Under the pieces are notes generated by a model. That model worked only from the letters and a program-made list of their open reading frames with translations, ran no database searches and was not told the DNA's origin. A DNA stretch of 64,000 nucleotides from Pseudomonas putida. Its GTDB lineage: Bacteria; Pseudomonadota; Gammaproteobacteria; Pseudomonadales; Pseudomonadaceae. Positions 31,216 to 40,155 of this stretch are shown piece after piece. The translations under genes were made by a program, and so were the position numbers. The first letter of the stretch is position 1; each line of letters opens with the position of its first letter. The stretch lies in contig CP163498.1 of assembly GCA_041071465.1 (NCBI GenBank), positions 1,261,001-1,325,000 on the forward strand, read 5' to 3'.

Positions 31216-31998
31216 ATGAAGAGAACAATTACAACGTTGGTAGCAGCAGGCGCCGTGGGTAGTGCGGCGGCGTTGGGGGCCGCGTATTTTGGCCTGGTCA
31301 ACGTCGGTGCTGATGATCCTCACTTCCCAGCCGTGCATGCTTTCCTCGCCATGGCGCGGGATCGCTCCATTGAAGTGCGCGCACGGGACATCGAGGTACC
31401 GAACCTAAAGGATGAAACCCTTATCCGTACAGGTGCCGGTAACTACAATGCGATGTGCATTGGCTGCCACCTCGCCCCTGGGGTGGATAAAACCGAGCTC
31501 AGCCAAGCGCTTTATCCGGCACCGCCCAATCTTGCCAAGATTGGTTCAAGCAATAACCCCGCAGCGGCCTTCTGGACCATTAAACACGGTATCAAGGCTA
31601 CCGGCATGCCCGCTTGGGGCAAGAGCATGGGTGACCAGTACATCTGGGGTATTGTCGCTTTCCTTGAGCAAATGCCGCAGATGAACGCAGAGCAGTACAA
31701 GGCCCTGGTAACAACCAGTGGCGGCCACCAGCACGGTGGTGGGGAAAGTGAGATGCACAACCATGAGGGCCAGCATGGCGGCAATGAGCCAGACCATCAT
31801 GGCAAGGTTTCCTCTGAGGCAGGGCACCACGATATGGAGCAGTCAGAGGCTCATCACTCACACTCGGCAGATTCCGAGGGTCACGAATCTGAGGGCGGCC
31901 ATCATGATGCTACCGAGTCCTCTAGTGATCAGAATTCCAAACCAGGTTCGAAGACGCACACACACAAAGATGGAAAGGTACACACCCATGAAGGCTAA
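31216..31998 (+). CDS. Cytochrome c with His-rich C-terminal tail
   Basis: A 260-residue exported class I cytochrome c. The N-terminus is a hydrophobic signal or anchor (residues 5-27). The haem site is CIGCH at 81-85 and the axial Met is probably in ATGMPAWG near residue 130. After about residue 170 the protein changes to a low-complexity tail of His, Glu and Ser (GGHQHGGGESEMHNHEGQHGG and so on to HTHKDGKVHTHEG), which looks like a metal sponge. Placed between copB and copG and overlapping copG by 11 bases, it may carry electrons for copper oxidation or reduction in the periplasm. The physiological partner is unknown. Confidence 0.85.
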   Translation: MKRTITTLVAAGAVGSAAALGAAYFGLVNVGADDPHFPAVHAFLAMARDRSIEVRARDIEVPNLKDETLIRTGAGNYNAMCIGCHLAPGVDKTELSQALYPAPPNLAKIGSSNNPAAAFWTIKHGIKATGMPAWGKSMGDQYIWGIVAFLEQMPQMNAEQYKALVTTSGGHQHGGGESEMHNHEGQHGGNEPDHHGKVSSEAGHHDMEQSEAHHSHSADSEGHESEGGHHDATESSSDQNSKPGSKTHTHKDGKVHTHEG

Positions 31999-32443
31999 CA
32001 GCCGCTTTCTCAGGTTGGCCGCCTTCGCGGCATTCATCGCGCTGCCGCCAGTCTACGCAGCCGTACCGACCACGATTGATGTTCATCGGGATGCCAATTG
32101 CGGCTGCTGTAAAAAGTGGATCGCACACTTGGAACAAAATAGCTTCAAGGTCATTGACCATGTTGAAACCGACATGAGTGCTGTAAAACAGAGCCTTGGG
32201 GTCGCACCGCGTTTGGCTTCCTGTCACACGGCAGTGATTGATGGGAAGTTTGTCGAAGGACACGTGCCAGCTGAGCAGGTTCGTGAGCTGGCAAACAGAG
32301 ATGATCTGATCGGTGTCGCCGTCCCAGGTATGCCGGCAGGCTCCCCAGGTATGGAAGTGGATGGTGTCACTCATGCATACCAAGTCATCGGTTTCAACAA
32401 GAGCGGGCAGGATGTAGTGGTTGCGGAGTATCCAGGCCACTGA
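31988..32443 (+). CDS. copG: CopG / DUF411 periplasmic thiol copper protein
   Basis: A 151-residue exported protein of the DUF411 family, with signal peptide ending VYA and the thioredoxin-like fold. The CxCC metal site is in RDANCGCCKKW near residue 36-44; a further Cys lies in RLASCHTAVIDG. Members bind a copper cluster and are proposed to interconvert Cu(I) and Cu(II). It closes the copA operon and is followed by a terminator. Confidence 0.9.
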   Translation: MKANSRFLRLAAFAAFIALPPVYAAVPTTIDVHRDANCGCCKKWIAHLEQNSFKVIDHVETDMSAVKQSLGVAPRLASCHTAVIDGKFVEGHVPAEQVRELANRDDLIGVAVPGMPAGSPGMEVDGVTHAYQVIGFNKSGQDVVVAEYPGH

Positions 32444-32462
32444 TCGACAGTTTTCCCAACGC

Positions 32463-32492
32463 AAACGGCGCTTTTAAAGGCGCCGTTTTAGT
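32463..32492 (+). terminator. Terminator of the copA operon
   Basis: AACGGCGC-stem with GCGCCGTT followed by TTAGTTT, 20 bp past copG. Confidence 0.8.
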
Positions 32493-32511
32493 TTGAATAG
32501 AGTTCAAGAGC

Positions 32512-32844
32512 TCAGTTCTGGCCGCGGCAATTGATGCCAGCTGCGCGGTATTCGAGAATGTTGAGCTTGCCTGTCGAGTCTTCATAGGTCATTTGCGCAG
32601 GCATCACATCACAGCTTCCCCGGTTTGAGGTCACAGCAATCACTTTTGCTACATCGAGCTCCATGCCGTAGCGGTAGTGGACTACCTCTGGGGGATTTTT
32701 ACCGATGGAGGCTGCGTATGCGCGCATGGCCTGCTCATTCGCCTGAATCATTTTCCCGTGCAGGCGGTCGGACCCGCCCTCAGCCATCGCGGCCGAGGAA
32801 GCCATCAGAATCAGTATGGCGGCAACGCCGTTGAGAGCTTTCAT
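32512..32844 (-). CDS. DUF2790 family small secreted protein
   Basis: A 110-residue exported protein from the ATG at 32844. The signal is MKALNGVAAILILMASSAAMA and the mature part starts EGGSDRLHGKMIQANEQAM, an opening shared with the PtrA-like proteins of this window. The DUF2790 core follows: YRYGMELDVAKVI, SCDVMPAQMTYEDSTG and a final C before RGQN. The EGGSDR opening joined to a DUF2790 core hints at a shared export or copper-response module. It is convergent with the copA operon. Function unknown. Confidence 0.85.
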   Translation of the reverse strand: MKALNGVAAILILMASSAAMAEGGSDRLHGKMIQANEQAMRAYAASIGKNPPEVVHYRYGMELDVAKVIAVTSNRGSCDVMPAQMTYEDSTGKLNILEYRAAGINCRGQN

Positions 32845-33031
32845 GTTCGTCACTCCGATTTGGTGTGATTGAATCTTAGGGGGCAGCACCTGTCTCTCGG
32901 GTGATCTGTGGATTACATCTTTGTCAGTCGGCAAGCGGTGTCGAACGGCATTCTCTGAGAGCTGGTGAAAGGCCAGAAAAGCTCATTCCCTGGGCGCAGC
33001 ATAGATCCTGGGTGAGCGCCTCGTCAGTGCC

Positions 33032-33769
33032 TTGCGTGTGCATTCCGAGCACGGGTATTGGGATGCCAAAGCAGTGGTCAGTGCCACGGGCACCTGGAGC
33101 AACCCTAATATCCCTGCTTATCCCGGTGCCGAGCTGTTCCGTGGTCAGCAGCTGCATTCAGCTCATTATGTTGAGCCGCTGGCCTTCTCGGGTAAGCGAG
33201 TACTGATCGTCGGTGGAGGTAACTCCGGGGCACAGATTCTCGCTGAGGTTTCCCAAGTAGCGGATGCGACCTGGGTAACGCCCACCGAGCCACTCTTCCT
33301 GCCTGATGATGTGGATGGTCGAGTGCTGTTCGAACGGGCGACAGAGCGCTGGAAAGCGCAGATGGAGGGCCGTGTGATTGAGCAGCCAGTCGGTGGGCTG
33401 GGCGATATCGTGATGGTCCCGGCTGTGGTCGAGGCGCGTGAGCGAGACGTTCTGCACGCTGTGCGGCCCTTCGTTCGTTTCACCCCCGACGGTGTGGTTT
33501 GGGCGGACGGCTCGGAGACCGCGGTCGATGCGGTGATCTGGTGCACCGGATTCAAGCCGGCGCTGGGGCACTTGGCGAGCCTCGGGGTAGTCACGGGTGA
33601 CGGACGCGTCGAAGTTTCAGGTACACGGTCAGTGAATGAGCCTGCCCTTTGGCTGGTGGGTTATGGCGAGTGGACAGGCTCTGCATCCGCGACCTTGATC
33701 GGGGTGACACGCACAGTCCGCAGCACTGTTGTTGAGATCGAGCAGTTTATGGTGAAAGCGGAGGCTTGA
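33032..33769 (+). pseudogene. 5'-truncated ArsO-like flavin monooxygenase
   Basis: About 245 codons carrying the middle and C-terminal parts of a flavin-dependent monooxygenase: the NADPH-binding fold [17 protein letters not shown], then [11 protein letters not shown] and [15 protein letters not shown]. The N-terminal FAD-binding part is absent and no ribosome site precedes it. A matching FAD-binding N-terminus (VIVIGGGQAGLALGWHL) lies at 40156 on the same strand, beyond the ars operon. ArsO-type genes are typical ars-cluster neighbours. In annotation pipelines this frame may be called as a gene, but it cannot bind FAD in the normal way. Confidence 0.8.
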
Positions 33770-33792
33770 GTGCATCCGCTCTTCCCCTGTGC

Positions 33793-35025
33793 TCAGTGGG
33801 TCTGCTGCGCCATTTCGCTGTGTCTGGGCAACCCGAGCGAGATGAGCGCGGCAGCCAATACGAAGATGCTGGAAACCCACAGGCAGGCCTGCAAACCGTA
33901 GGCTTGGAACACCCAGCCTGACAGCAGTGTACCGACCAGCCGCCCCAGGGCGTTGGACATGTAATAGAACCCTACATCCAGGGAGACGCCGTCTTCCTTG
34001 GCATAGCTGACGATCAGGTAGCTGTGCAGCGAGGAGTTCACCGCGAACAGCACACCGAACAGCATCAGCCCACCGAGCAGCACCACCTGGGCCGACCAGC
34101 CTGCCGATAGGCCCACGGCAATGAGCGCAGGCAGTCCCGCCAGGGCGATCGCCCAAATGAAGGCCGCTCGACCGTCCGGCACGTGACCGCGCTTCTTACC
34201 GGTGATGTGAGGAGCAAACGACTGGACGATGCCGTAGCCAATGATCCACGCGGCGAGGAAGCCGCCGACCAGCCAGAAGTCCCAGCCAAACGCGGTGCTC
34301 AGGTACACCGGCAGCGCCACGACGAACCAGACGTCCCGGGCACCAAAGAGAAACAGCCGTGCGGCCGAGAGGATGTTGATGGCTCGGCTCTTGGACAGCA
34401 TGTCGCGGAACTTGGGTTTGGCCTTGGCTTTGCCCAAGTCCTTTTTCAGCAGCACCAGACTGCCAATCCAGATCAGGGCCAGTACTGCCGCCATGGCCAG
34501 CACCGCCAGGGTGAAGCCGAGCAACGCGAGCAGTGCTCCGCCGAGGAAAAAGCCCACGCCTTTGAGCGCGTTCTTCGAGCCCGTCAGGATGGCCACCCAT
34601 TTGTAGAGCGTCCCCTGTTGGCTGTCCGGTACCAGGAGCTTGATGGAGCTCTTGGCGCTCATCTTGTTCAGGTCCTTGGCGATGCCGGACAGCGCCTGAG
34701 CGGCCATCACCCACGGCACCGTAAGCCAGGCTGCCGGCACTGTGAGCATCAGCAGTGCAAAGACCTGCATGCCCAAGCCGATGTTCATGGTGCGGTTGAG
34801 TCCCAGGCGGGCGCCGAGGTAGCCACCCACCAGGTTGGTGATCACGCCGAACACTTCGTAGAACAGGAACAGCGCGGCGATCTGCAGCGGCGTGTAGCCC
34901 AGCGAATGGAAGTGCAGTACCACCAACATGCGCAACGCGCCGTCGGTGAGGGTGAAGGCCCAGTAGTTGCCGGTAACCAGCAGGTACTGACGCACTTCCG
35001 CAGACAGGGCTGACAACGCCTTCAT
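33793..35025 (-). CDS. arsJ: ArsJ organoarsenical efflux MFS transporter
   Basis: Inner-membrane major-facilitator protein of 410 residues with twelve hydrophobic segments; it opens with EVRQYLLVTGNYWAFTLTDGALRMLVVLHFHSLGY. ArsJ exports 1-arseno-3-phosphoglycerate, which the adjoining GAPDH makes from arsenate and glyceraldehyde 3-phosphate; the product then falls apart outside and releases arsenate. Placement 9 bp after the GAPDH gene matches this two-step pathway. Last gene of the leftward ars operon; convergent with the arsO fragment 23 bp away. Confidence 0.93.
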   Translation of the reverse strand: MKALSALSAEVRQYLLVTGNYWAFTLTDGALRMLVVLHFHSLGYTPLQIAALFLFYEVFGVITNLVGGYLGARLGLNRTMNIGLGMQVFALLMLTVPAAWLTVPWVMAAQALSGIAKDLNKMSAKSSIKLLVPDSQQGTLYKWVAILTGSKNALKGVGFFLGGALLALLGFTLAVLAMAAVLALIWIGSLVLLKKDLGKAKAKPKFRDMLSKSRAINILSAARLFLFGARDVWFVVALPVYLSTAFGWDFWLVGGFLAAWIIGYGIVQSFAPHITGKKRGHVPDGRAAFIWAIALAGLPALIAVGLSAGWSAQVVLLGGLMLFGVLFAVNSSLHSYLIVSYAKEDGVSLDVGFYYMSNALGRLVGTLLSGWVFQAYGLQACLWVSSIFVLAAALISLGLPRHSEMAQQTH

Positions 35026-35034
35026 GATCGCTGT

Positions 35035-36039
35035 TTACTCCGCTGCGCCGACCAGGCGGGCCAGTTCCGCTGCACGGTTGGCGTAGCCCCATTCGTTGTC
35101 ATACCAGGCGTAGAGCTTCACCTGGGTGCCATTGACCACCAAGGTCGACAGTGCGTCGATGATCGAGGAGCGCGGATCGGTGCGATAGTCGATGGACACC
35201 AAGGGGCGCTCTTCGTAGCCCAGGATGTCTTTCAACGGGCCTTCGGCCGCCGCCTTCAGCAGAGCGTTGACCTCTTCAGCCGTTGTCTCACGTTCCACTT
35301 CGAACACGCAGTCGGTCAGCGAGGCGTTGGCCAGCGGTACGCGCACGGCGTGACCATTCAACTTGCCGCGCAGCTCGGGGAAGATCTCGGCGATCGCAGT
35401 AGCCGAGCCCGTGGTGGTTGGGATCAGGCTCATGCCAGAGGCACGGGCGCGGCGCAGGTCCTTGTGCGGCGTATCGAGGATGCTCTGGGTGTTGGTGAGG
35501 TCGTGGATGGTGGTGATCGATCCGTGGCGGATGCCAAGGTTCTCGTGAATCACCTTGACCACCGGGGCCAGGCAGTTGGTAGTGCAGGAGGCGGCGGTAA
35601 CGATGCGATGCTGCGCCGGGTCGAACAGGTGCTGGTTGACGCCCATCACCACGTTCAGTGCGCCTTTCTCCTTCACTGGAGCGCAGACCACCACACGTTT
35701 GACGCCCTGATCCAGGTAGGCCTGGAGCACGGCTACCGACTTCATCTTGCCGCTGGCCTCGATGACCAGGTCGCAGCCTGACCAGTCGGTGTCGGCGATG
35801 GTCTTGTTCGCGGTGACCTGAATGCGCTTGCCATCGATCACCACCGTACTGCCCTCAGCACGGGCTTCACGGAGCCAGCGGCCGTGGACCGAGTCGAAGT
35901 TGATCAGGTGGGCATGGGTCTCGGCGTCGCCGGCCGGGTCATTGATCTGCACAAACTCGAACTCTGGCCAGTCCCAAGACGCGCGCAGCGCCAAGCGACC
36001 GATACGGCCAAACCCATTGATACCTACTTTGATAGCCAT
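35035..36039 (-). CDS. Glyceraldehyde-3-phosphate dehydrogenase of the ArsJ pathway
   Basis: A 334-residue GAPDH. NAD-binding start [15 protein letters not shown], catalytic Cys in [12 protein letters not shown] near 153 with the His of the HGSITTIHD segment, and the closing [11 protein letters not shown]. Dedicated GAPDH copies in ars operons form 1-arseno-3-phosphoglycerate for export by ArsJ. It lies between arsJ and a phosphatase-like gene in the same direction. General glycolytic use cannot be excluded but the location argues for arsenate detoxification. Confidence 0.92.
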   Translation of the reverse strand: MAIKVGINGFGRIGRLALRASWDWPEFEFVQINDPAGDAETHAHLINFDSVHGRWLREARAEGSTVVIDGKRIQVTANKTIADTDWSGCDLVIEASGKMKSVAVLQAYLDQGVKRVVVCAPVKEKGALNVVMGVNQHLFDPAQHRIVTAASCTTNCLAPVVKVIHENLGIRHGSITTIHDLTNTQSILDTPHKDLRRARASGMSLIPTTTGSATAIAEIFPELRGKLNGHAVRVPLANASLTDCVFEVERETTAEEVNALLKAAAEGPLKDILGYEERPLVSIDYRTDPRSSIIDALSTLVVNGTQVKLYAWYDNEWGYANRAAELARLVGAAE

Positions 36040-36071
36040 GTTCTTGTTCTCGGGTCGCGATTAGCGAAGGG

Positions 36072-36581
36072 TCAGAGGGTAACGCTGAACTGGTTGATGT
36101 AGCCGACGTGCGCAGGGTTCTGAATTGCACGTGGACGCAGGGCCTGGACCTGGGAAACAGCTTCCTGCACAGGGATGCCGCACTCGATCATCAGGCGGGC
36201 GGCAAACAGGCCGGTGCGGCCAGAGCCGCCCTTGCAGTGAATGGCGATCGTCTTACCGGTCACCACCAGCTCTTTCAGGCGTTCCCGGTGAGTTTCCCAG
36301 GCAGCAGCAAACGGCTCACCGGGTGCTTCGTCGTCTTCGACCGGCAGGTGGAACCATTCGAGGCCCAGCAGTTGGCACTCCTCGGGAAGCAGATCGATCT
36401 CGTTCTGCAGCAGTTCTTCACTCGGCATCAGGGTTACCAGCGCGCTCGCGCCGGCATCGCGCAGCGTTGCCAGAGCCTGAGATACCGATGTCTCCTTGGT
36501 ACCTGGGCACGGAGTGAAGATCAGCTGGCCGACCAGTTCGGAATTAGCCAACACGGAATACGGGTGCAATTGCATGCTCAC
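36072..36581 (-). CDS. Tyrosine/dual-specificity phosphatase-like protein of the ars operon
   Basis: A 169-residue cytoplasmic protein. The phosphatase loop HCKGGSGRTG (Cys 116, Arg 122) matches HCx5R, and a general-acid Asp is likely in LPVEDDEAPGEPF near residue 82-84. It resembles the CDKN3-type phosphatases rather than the low-molecular-weight ones. The gene lies 32 bp after GAPDH's upstream end and 6 bp from arsH, so it belongs to the operon. Possible jobs are arsenate reduction by a thiol, as ArsC enzymes evolved from phosphatases, or acting on a phospho-arseno sugar; neither is shown. The start at 36581 gives MSMQLHPYSVL. Confidence 0.8.
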   Translation of the reverse strand: MSMQLHPYSVLANSELVGQLIFTPCPGTKETSVSQALATLRDAGASALVTLMPSEELLQNEIDLLPEECQLLGLEWFHLPVEDDEAPGEPFAAAWETHRERLKELVVTGKTIAIHCKGGSGRTGLFAARLMIECGIPVQEAVSQVQALRPRAIQNPAHVGYINQFSVTL

Positions 36582-36587
36582 AAAGCC

Positions 36588-37304
36588 TCAAATGGATCGT
36601 TGATTGACACGCTTGGATAGTTCTTCAGCCGACTCTTTACGTTCGGAGTAGCGATCGACCAGATAGTCGGAGCGATCACGAAGCAGCAGGGTGAACTTCA
36701 CCAGCTCCTCCATCACGTCGACGACACGGTCGTAGTACGAAGAGGGTTTCATGCGACCCGCCTCGTCGAATTCCAGGTAGGCCTTCGGCACGGACGACTG
36801 GTTAGGGATGGTGAACATGCGCATCCAGCGGCCGAGGACGCGCAGCTGGTTGACCACGTTGAACGACTGCGAGCCACCGCAGACCTGCATCACCGCAAGG
36901 GTTTTGCCTTGGGTCGGGCGCACGGCGCCCATGCTCAGTGGAATCCAGTCGATCTGCGATTTGAACACGCCAGTCATTGCGCCGTGGCGTTCTGGCGAGC
37001 ACCAGACCATGCCTTCCGACCACAGCACCAGGTCGCGCAGCTCCTTGACCATGGGGTGGTCATCGGGCACGTCATCCGCCAGCGGCAGCCCGGTCGGATT
37101 GAATATCCGCGTCTCGGCACCGAAGTGTTCCAGCAGGCGTGCAGCTTCTTCCGTCAGCAGGCGGCTGAAGGAGCGTTCGCGGGTCGATCCGTACAGCAGC
37201 AGGATGCGAGGCTTATGGGTGGACTTTTGCTCGACTGCCAGCTTGTCTGCTGTCGGCAGTTCGACCAGATCGTTGTCGATGTTGGGGATGTGGTGTTCGG
37301 TCAT
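36588..37304 (-). CDS. arsH: ArsH NADPH-dependent FMN reductase / organoarsenical oxidase
   Basis: A 238-residue flavodoxin-like protein. The FMN phosphate loop is [11 protein letters not shown], followed by [27 protein letters not shown] and the [19 protein letters not shown] segment typical of ArsH. ArsH oxidises trivalent methyl- and aromatic arsenicals to the less toxic pentavalent form using NADPH. Stop and start are 3 bp from acr3 and 6 bp from the phosphatase-like gene, so translation is likely coupled. Confidence 0.93.
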   Translation of the reverse strand: MTEHHIPNIDNDLVELPTADKLAVEQKSTHKPRILLLYGSTRERSFSRLLTEEAARLLEHFGAETRIFNPTGLPLADDVPDDHPMVKELRDLVLWSEGMVWCSPERHGAMTGVFKSQIDWIPLSMGAVRPTQGKTLAVMQVCGGSQSFNVVNQLRVLGRWMRMFTIPNQSSVPKAYLEFDEAGRMKPSSYYDRVVDVMEELVKFTLLLRDRSDYLVDRYSERKESAEELSKRVNQRSI

Positions 37305-37307
37305 GAT

Positions 37308-38369
37308 TTACTCCTGAGACAAGGCGCCAGATGGCTGATCGAACCAGCGGCGCTTGAGCCACAAGGCCACGCCCACCAGGGAGATCAGTACCGGCACTTC
37401 CACCAAGGGCCCGATGACGGTGGCAAACGCGACCGGCGAGGCAAGACCGAAGGTGGCGATGGCCACGGCAATGGCCAGTTCAAAATTGTTACTCGCTGCG
37501 GTGAACGCCAGAGCAGTGGTACGTGGGTAGTCAGCTTCCAGCAGCTTGCCCATCCAGAAGCTGATGAAGAACATCACCACGAAGTAGATAGTCAGCGGGA
37601 TAGCGATGCGCAGCACATCCAGCGGCAGTTGCAGCACCATGTCGCCTTTCAGGCTGAACATGGCCACGATGGTCAGCAGCAACGCCAAGAGCGTCAGCGG
37701 GCTGATCCTCGGAATGAAGCGCTCCTGGTACCAGGTCTCGCCCTTGCTGCTGATCAGAATCTTGCGGGTCAGGAAGCCGGCCAGGAACGGGATGCCCAGG
37801 TAGATCAGTACCGATTGGGCGATGTCGAGGAAGCTGGTCTCGATGACGCTATCCTCAAGGCCAAACAGAGGTGGCAGCAGGCCAAGGAAGATCCAGGCGT
37901 ACACGCTGAAGAACAGGATCTGGAAAATGCTGTTGAAGGCGACCAGGCCCGCCACGTACTGGTTGTTGCCACCGGCGATCTGGTTCCACACCAGCACCAT
38001 GGCGATGCAGCGCGCCAAGCCGATGAGGATCAGGCCAGTCATGTACTCAGGCTTGTCGGAAAGGAACACTACTGCCAGCCCGAACATCAGTACCGGGCCG
38101 ATTACCCAGTTCTGGACCAGCGACAGCACGAGGATGCGCTTGTCCTTGAAAACCTGAGGCAGTTCCTCGTATTTCACCTTCGCCAGCGGCGGGTACATCA
38201 TGACGATGAGGCCAATCGCGATGGGGATGTTTGTCGAGCCTACCGACAGGCTATTCAGCCACGCAGGCAATCCCTGGAACAGGCTGCCCAGACCAATGCC
38301 CAGGCCCATGGCCAGAAAGATCCAGACCGTCAGGTAGCGGTCTAGGAATGAAAGTCGGCTTTTGCTCAT
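37308..38369 (-). CDS. acr3: Arsenite efflux permease Acr3
   Basis: Inner-membrane arsenite exporter of the Acr3 (BASS-like) type, 353 residues with ten hydrophobic segments. The conserved Cys is in [20 protein letters not shown], and the later [22 protein letters not shown] motif holds the substrate-binding Glu. It expels As(III) made by the ArsC enzyme encoded just upstream. It is often named arsB in Pseudomonas annotation although unrelated to the ArsB pump. Confidence 0.93.
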   Translation of the reverse strand: MSKSRLSFLDRYLTVWIFLAMGLGIGLGSLFQGLPAWLNSLSVGSTNIPIAIGLIVMMYPPLAKVKYEELPQVFKDKRILVLSLVQNWVIGPVLMFGLAVVFLSDKPEYMTGLILIGLARCIAMVLVWNQIAGGNNQYVAGLVAFNSIFQILFFSVYAWIFLGLLPPLFGLEDSVIETSFLDIAQSVLIYLGIPFLAGFLTRKILISSKGETWYQERFIPRISPLTLLALLLTIVAMFSLKGDMVLQLPLDVLRIAIPLTIYFVVMFFISFWMGKLLEADYPRTTALAFTAASNNFELAIAVAIATFGLASPVAFATVIGPLVEVPVLISLVGVALWLKRRWFDQPSGALSQE

Positions 38370-38387
38370 GGTGGATCTCCCTAAACG

Positions 38388-38858
38388 TCAGAGCGTTCCG
38401 ATGCGGGCCAGCTCGACCTTGAGCTGGGCGGCATCCATTTGGTCGAAAGGCAGTGCGATGAATGCCTTGAGGCGTCGCTTGATCTGTTCAAGCGTGTTGT
38501 CGAATGCCGCGTCCAGCTCGGCGGCACTACCGTGCAAATCCGAAGGGTCAGAAAGTCCCCAGTGGGCTTTCACTGCTGGTCCGAAGAACACGGGGCAGGC
38601 TTCGCCAGCGGCCTTGTCGCAGACGGTGATGACGAAGTCCGGTGCCAGCTCGGCGTGTGCATCGCTGGATTTGCTGCTGAGGCCATCGGTGGAAATACCG
38701 GCGCGCTGCAGCGCGGAGATGGACAGCGGATGTACCTCGCCCTTGGGCTGGCTTCCGGCGCTGTAGGCCTTCATGCCGGCCGGAGCCAGGTGATTGAAAA
38801 CAGCCTCGGAGAGGATGCTGCGGCAGCTATTGGCGGTGCAGAGGAACAGAACTTTCAT
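38388..38858 (-). CDS. arsC: Arsenate reductase, thioredoxin-linked type
   Basis: A 156-residue low-molecular-weight-phosphatase-fold enzyme. The catalytic loop is CTANSCRS at 7-14. The two resolving Cys of the thioredoxin-type enzyme are seen in VITVCDKAAGEACPVF. It reduces As(V) to As(III) for Acr3. It lies between acr3 and arsR. Confidence 0.93.
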   Translation of the reverse strand: MKVLFLCTANSCRSILSEAVFNHLAPAGMKAYSAGSQPKGEVHPLSISALQRAGISTDGLSSKSSDAHAELAPDFVITVCDKAAGEACPVFFGPAVKAHWGLSDPSDLHGSAAELDAAFDNTLEQIKRRLKAFIALPFDQMDAAQLKVELARIGTL

Positions 38859-38878
38859 CGGCTTTTGCTCGGCAGTAA

Positions 38879-39235
38879 TCAGCAGCAGGTAGCAGCACGC
38901 TGTGGGCGGTCACCCATGGCGTCCAGTCGAGTGGAACTGCTGTTCAGCCACTCGCTGTTGGCCTCCAGCGTCGTTTTCAGGATCTCGCGTACCCAGGCGG
39001 GCAGCTCTGGATGCAGCCGGTAATAAACCCATTGGCCCTGGCGGCGGTCTGCCAGCAGGTCACAGGTGCGTAATTGCGCCAAGTGGCGGGAAACCTTGGG
39101 CTGGCTTTCTTCCAGCGCACAGGTCAACTCACAGACGCAGAGCTCTTCCTCGCGGGCGATCAGCAGCATCATCCGAATGCGGTTCTCGTCGGCGAGGCAT
39201 TTGAAAACCTTGGTAGGGGTCAGTGGATCAGTCAT
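38879..39235 (-). CDS. arsR: ArsR-family arsenite-responsive repressor
   Basis: A 118-residue winged-helix repressor. The As(III) site is ELCVCELT in the recognition-helix region, followed by SQPKVSRHLAQLR. The C-terminus ends RAATCC, extra Cys that may add to binding. It lies 8 bp after the phosphatase-like gene at 39244 and represses the leftward ars operon, probably from boxes in 39657-39772. Confidence 0.93.
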   Translation of the reverse strand: MTDPLTPTKVFKCLADENRIRMMLLIAREEELCVCELTCALEESQPKVSRHLAQLRTCDLLADRRQGQWVYYRLHPELPAWVREILKTTLEANSEWLNSSSTRLDAMGDRPQRAATCC

Positions 39236-39243
39236 AACGATTC

Positions 39244-39656
39244 TCAGTGTTTGGTTTTCACGAAGACGAACATCTTGATGCGCTCATGGATCTCGTGAAG
39301 CGTATGGCGGAAGGCATCGTGCTTGTCGCTGGTGACCGGATCTTCAAAGTGCCACGCCAAGCGCTCGCCCAATGCCGGTAGTAACTGGCACTCCAGCGCC
39401 GCCTTGTCGCAAAGGGTGATGAGGTAGTCGAAGTGTTCGCCGGCGAACTCATCGATGGACTTGCTGCGCGGCCGCTGGCATCGATACCGAGGTGCTCAAG
39501 CGCCGCGAAGGTACGCGGATCTACTTCGCCAGGCTGAGTGCCGGCGCTGAATGCTTCAAAGCGCACAGGGTCTGTGTGTCGGAGCAATGCTTCGGCGAGC
39601 TGGGAGCGAGCAGCGTTTGCGGTGCAAACAAACAGGACGCGGATCTTGCCAGTCAT
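39244..39656 (-). pseudogene. Low-MW phosphatase/arsenate-reductase-like gene, frameshifted
   Basis: One base added near 39476-39482 restores a 137-residue protein: CTANAARSQLAEALLRHTD at the start and, after the break, KSIDEFAGEHFDYLITLCDKAALECQLLPALG to FVFVKTKH. The loop CTANAARS keeps the Cx5R signature and the later LCDKAALEC has two Cys like thioredoxin-type ArsC. It is the first gene of the ars operon and has the strongest upstream region. Either a second ArsC or a phosphatase. As written it would make a scrambled C-terminus, but the single missing base fits the error pattern of this window. Confidence 0.75.
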
Positions 39657-39741
39657 CGCGAGGTACTATGCATGTATATGATTTTTCGAATATACGCTTT
39701 TCCGAATGTATCGCAACCCCTCCGGTGATGGGTGGCTTTAC

Positions 39742-39761
39742 ATGTGCATATTCGTGCACAT
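39742..39761 (+). promoter_or_regulatory. Dyad operator before the second ArsR-type gene
   Basis: ATGTGCA-TATTCG-TGCACAT, perfect 7-bp arms, 12 bp before the start of the gene at 39773. A related half-site (GCGCACATAT) precedes the arsO fragment at 40156. Likely operator of the 39773 product. Confidence 0.6.
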
Positions 39762-39772
39762 ATATTGGCGGC

Positions 39773-40111
39773 ATGACGACCAACCAGAACCTCCGCACCC
39801 AAGCCATCGACGCTGCCATCGAGTCGCTGGACGAAGCCTTCTTCAAAGCACTCTGCGAGCCCTCCAGGGTCGCGGTGTTCAAGCGCGTGCTCCTGCTGGG
39901 CCGGGCGGATGTCGGCGAAATCGCTAAAGAGCTGCCGCAGGAGCGCTCGGTGGTCTCCAGGCACCTGCAGGTGCTGCACGATGCCCAGATCGTGAAAGCC
40001 ACCAAGGTGGGCAGGCAGGTGTTCTACGAAGTGAATGGTGGGGCGATCGTCGAGCGCCTTGAGGGCCTGCTCCAGCGAACCAAGGGTCTGGTTTCGCTGT
40101 GCTGCCCGTAG
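39773..40111 (+). CDS. Second ArsR-family regulator
   Basis: A 112-residue winged-helix protein. Residues about 20-90 hold the fold: FFKALCEPSRVAVFKRVLLLGRADVGEIAKEL then RSVVSRHLQVLHDAQIVKATKVGRQVFYEV. It lacks the ELCVCD-type site of classical ArsR; Cys occur at CEPS near residue 27 and as a CC pair at the end (SLCCP), a layout seen in other ArsR classes. Divergent from the ars operon and heading toward the arsO-like 5' fragment, it probably once controlled that gene. The start is uncertain because no good ribosome site precedes the ATG. Confidence 0.82.
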   Translation: MTTNQNLRTQAIDAAIESLDEAFFKALCEPSRVAVFKRVLLLGRADVGEIAKELPQERSVVSRHLQVLHDAQIVKATKVGRQVFYEVNGGAIVERLEGLLQRTKGLVSLCCP

Positions 40112-40155
40112 CTCGTGCCCTTTTTTTGTCCTGATATATGCTTGAGTGCGCACAT

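Noticed and set aside
36909..38345. 478-codon frame antisense to acr3 and arsH
   Set aside because: Composition is rich in His, Gln and Asp as expected of antisense to membrane-protein codons; no motifs.
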